A program made the position numbers and the translations under genes. The notes below the pieces were generated by a model, which saw only the letters and a list, made by a program, of their open reading frames with translations, did no database searches and was not told the origin of the DNA. From CAJQQK01 sp965224225 (GTDB lineage Bacteria; Pseudomonadota; Alphaproteobacteria; Rhizobiales; Hyphomicrobiaceae): DNA of 64,000 nucleotides. Shown piece after piece: positions 63,381-64,000 of this stretch (position 1 is its first letter; every line of letters begins with the position of its first letter). The DNA lies in NCBI GenBank assembly GCA_965224225.1, contig CBDCZF010000031.1, positions 385,728-449,727 on the forward strand. The letters run 5' to 3'.

Positions 63381-64000
63381 ATGCCGGATCACTCCGAATC
63401 GTCACCCTGGTGGCACCCGTCGCGTCACGCGGACCGCCGTGCATTCCTGATTGTGCGTTCGCGCATCAAACAGGCGATCCGCGCCTGGTTCCTGGATCAG
63501 GGCTTCCTCGAAGTCGACACCGCGGCCCTCCAGATATCGCCCGGCAACGAAACGCACCTGCATGCCTTCAAGACCGCCTTCCAGCCGATCGACGGTGGCC
63601 CGGAGCAGGCATTCTATCTCCACACCTCGCCCGAGTTTGCCTGCAAAAAACTGCTCGCTGCCGGCGAAACGAAGATCTTCACGTTCGCCCAGACCTACCG
63701 TAATCGCGAGGCTGGCCGCCTGCATCACCCGGAATTCACGATGCTCGAATGGTATCGTGCTGGCGAGGACTACCGGGCGATGATGGCGGACTGCCGCGCG
63801 ATCCTCAGTATCGCGGCCACGGCTGCGGGCAGCGATCATTTCCGACAGGGCGATATCGAAGTGCCTGCGGGTGAAACGGCTGGCGAAATCACGCTTGCCG
63901 AAGCATTTGATCGGTTCGCCGGCATCGACCTCAAGGCGACCTATTCAGCAGCCGATACGGATCACGAAGCGCTTGCTGCCGCAGCCCGCAGCGCCGGCAT
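63381..64000 (+). CDS. epmA: EF-P beta-lysine ligase EpmA (partial, runs off the right edge)
   Basis: A class II lysyl-tRNA-synthetase-like protein (GenX/PoxA) without an anticodon domain. The start ATG at 63381 gives MPDHSESSPWWHPSRHADRR. Motif 1 to 2 regions are visible: VRSRIKQAIRAWFLDQGFLE, ISPGNETHLHAF, YLHTSPEFACKKLL and TYRNREAGRLHHPEFTMLEW. About 206 codons lie in the window and no stop is reached. It attaches (R)-beta-lysine to EF-P Lys 34. The lysine 2,3-aminomutase partner epmB is not seen here. Confidence 0.94.
   Translation, partial: MPDHSESSPWWHPSRHADRRAFLIVRSRIKQAIRAWFLDQGFLEVDTAALQISPGNETHLHAFKTAFQPIDGGPEQAFYLHTSPEFACKKLLAAGETKIFTFAQTYRNREAGRLHHPEFTMLEWYRAGEDYRAMMADCRAILSIAATAAGSDHFRQGDIEVPAGETAGEITLAEAFDRFAGIDLKATYSAADTDHEALAAAARSAG

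Overview
The window is a 64 kb piece of a GC-rich alphaproteobacterial chromosome, probably Hyphomicrobiales (Rhizobiales) or a close neighbour. Supporting markers are a fused ispDF gene, a Shemin-pathway 5-aminolevulinate synthase, the conserved block dusB-ntrB-ntrC-ntrY-ntrX-trkA followed by hfq-hflX, and the lptF-lptG-lptD-surA-rsmA block. No rRNA, tRNA, CRISPR array, prophage or complete insertion sequence was recognised.

Layout. 1-3.5 kb: 3' end of mltG, an 800-base gap packed with palindromic repeats, yicC, gmk and an EamA-type permease. 3.5-11 kb: envelope-assembly block on the minus strand (lptF, lptG, lptD, surA, rsmA). lptG and most of lptD are broken by many small indels, while the flanking genes are intact. 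11-17.5 kb: pepA, mazG, a flavin monooxygenase, a frameshifted small membrane protein, hflX and hfq. 17.6-27.8 kb: D-amino-acid-type aminotransferase, trkA, and the nitrogen-sensing pairs NtrX/NtrY and NtrC/NtrB with dusB. 27.9-29.1 kb: ispDF. 29.1-34.5 kb: a type I secretion cassette made of an HlyD-like adaptor, an ABC exporter with an unusual N-terminal membrane domain, and a likely substrate with a polysaccharide-lyase-like fold. 34.9-40.5 kb: class III aminotransferase, 2-hydroxyacid dehydrogenase, MFS permease and hemA. 40.7-50 kb: envelope genes (small exported proteins, two SGNH-fold proteins, kdsD, a beta-barrel outer-membrane protein, galU and a lytic transglycosylase). 50-57.5 kb: a Cas4-like plus DEDD nuclease, creD, a secreted TPR-CHAT protein and a truncated gcvT-like pseudogene. 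57.7-64 kb: ilvC, an MFS carboxylate-type permease, a universal stress protein, an enolase-superfamily dehydratase, an RraA-like protein, efp, and the 5' part of epmA.

How the parts relate. Much of the window serves the cell envelope: LPS transport (lptFGD), Kdo precursor (kdsD), UDP-glucose (galU), OMP folding (surA), peptidoglycan turnover (mltG and an MltB-like enzyme), and secretion of a carbohydrate-active protein. NtrBC/NtrYX with hfq form the regulatory core. The 60-62.6 kb genes resemble a sugar-acid or hydroxy-acid catabolic group.

The less expected features are: (i) a CTAG-bounded composite palindromic repeat, present in at least three copies plus one degenerate copy, whose ends supply the stop codons of hemA and of the TPR-CHAT gene; (ii) the ABC exporter fusion with its lyase-like passenger; (iii) a DUF459-like SGNH protein lacking the expected Ser and His; (iv) a sharply bounded ~3 kb zone of indels over two normally essential genes, which looks more like sequence error than decay. 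All calls come from reading the sequence; no database search was run.
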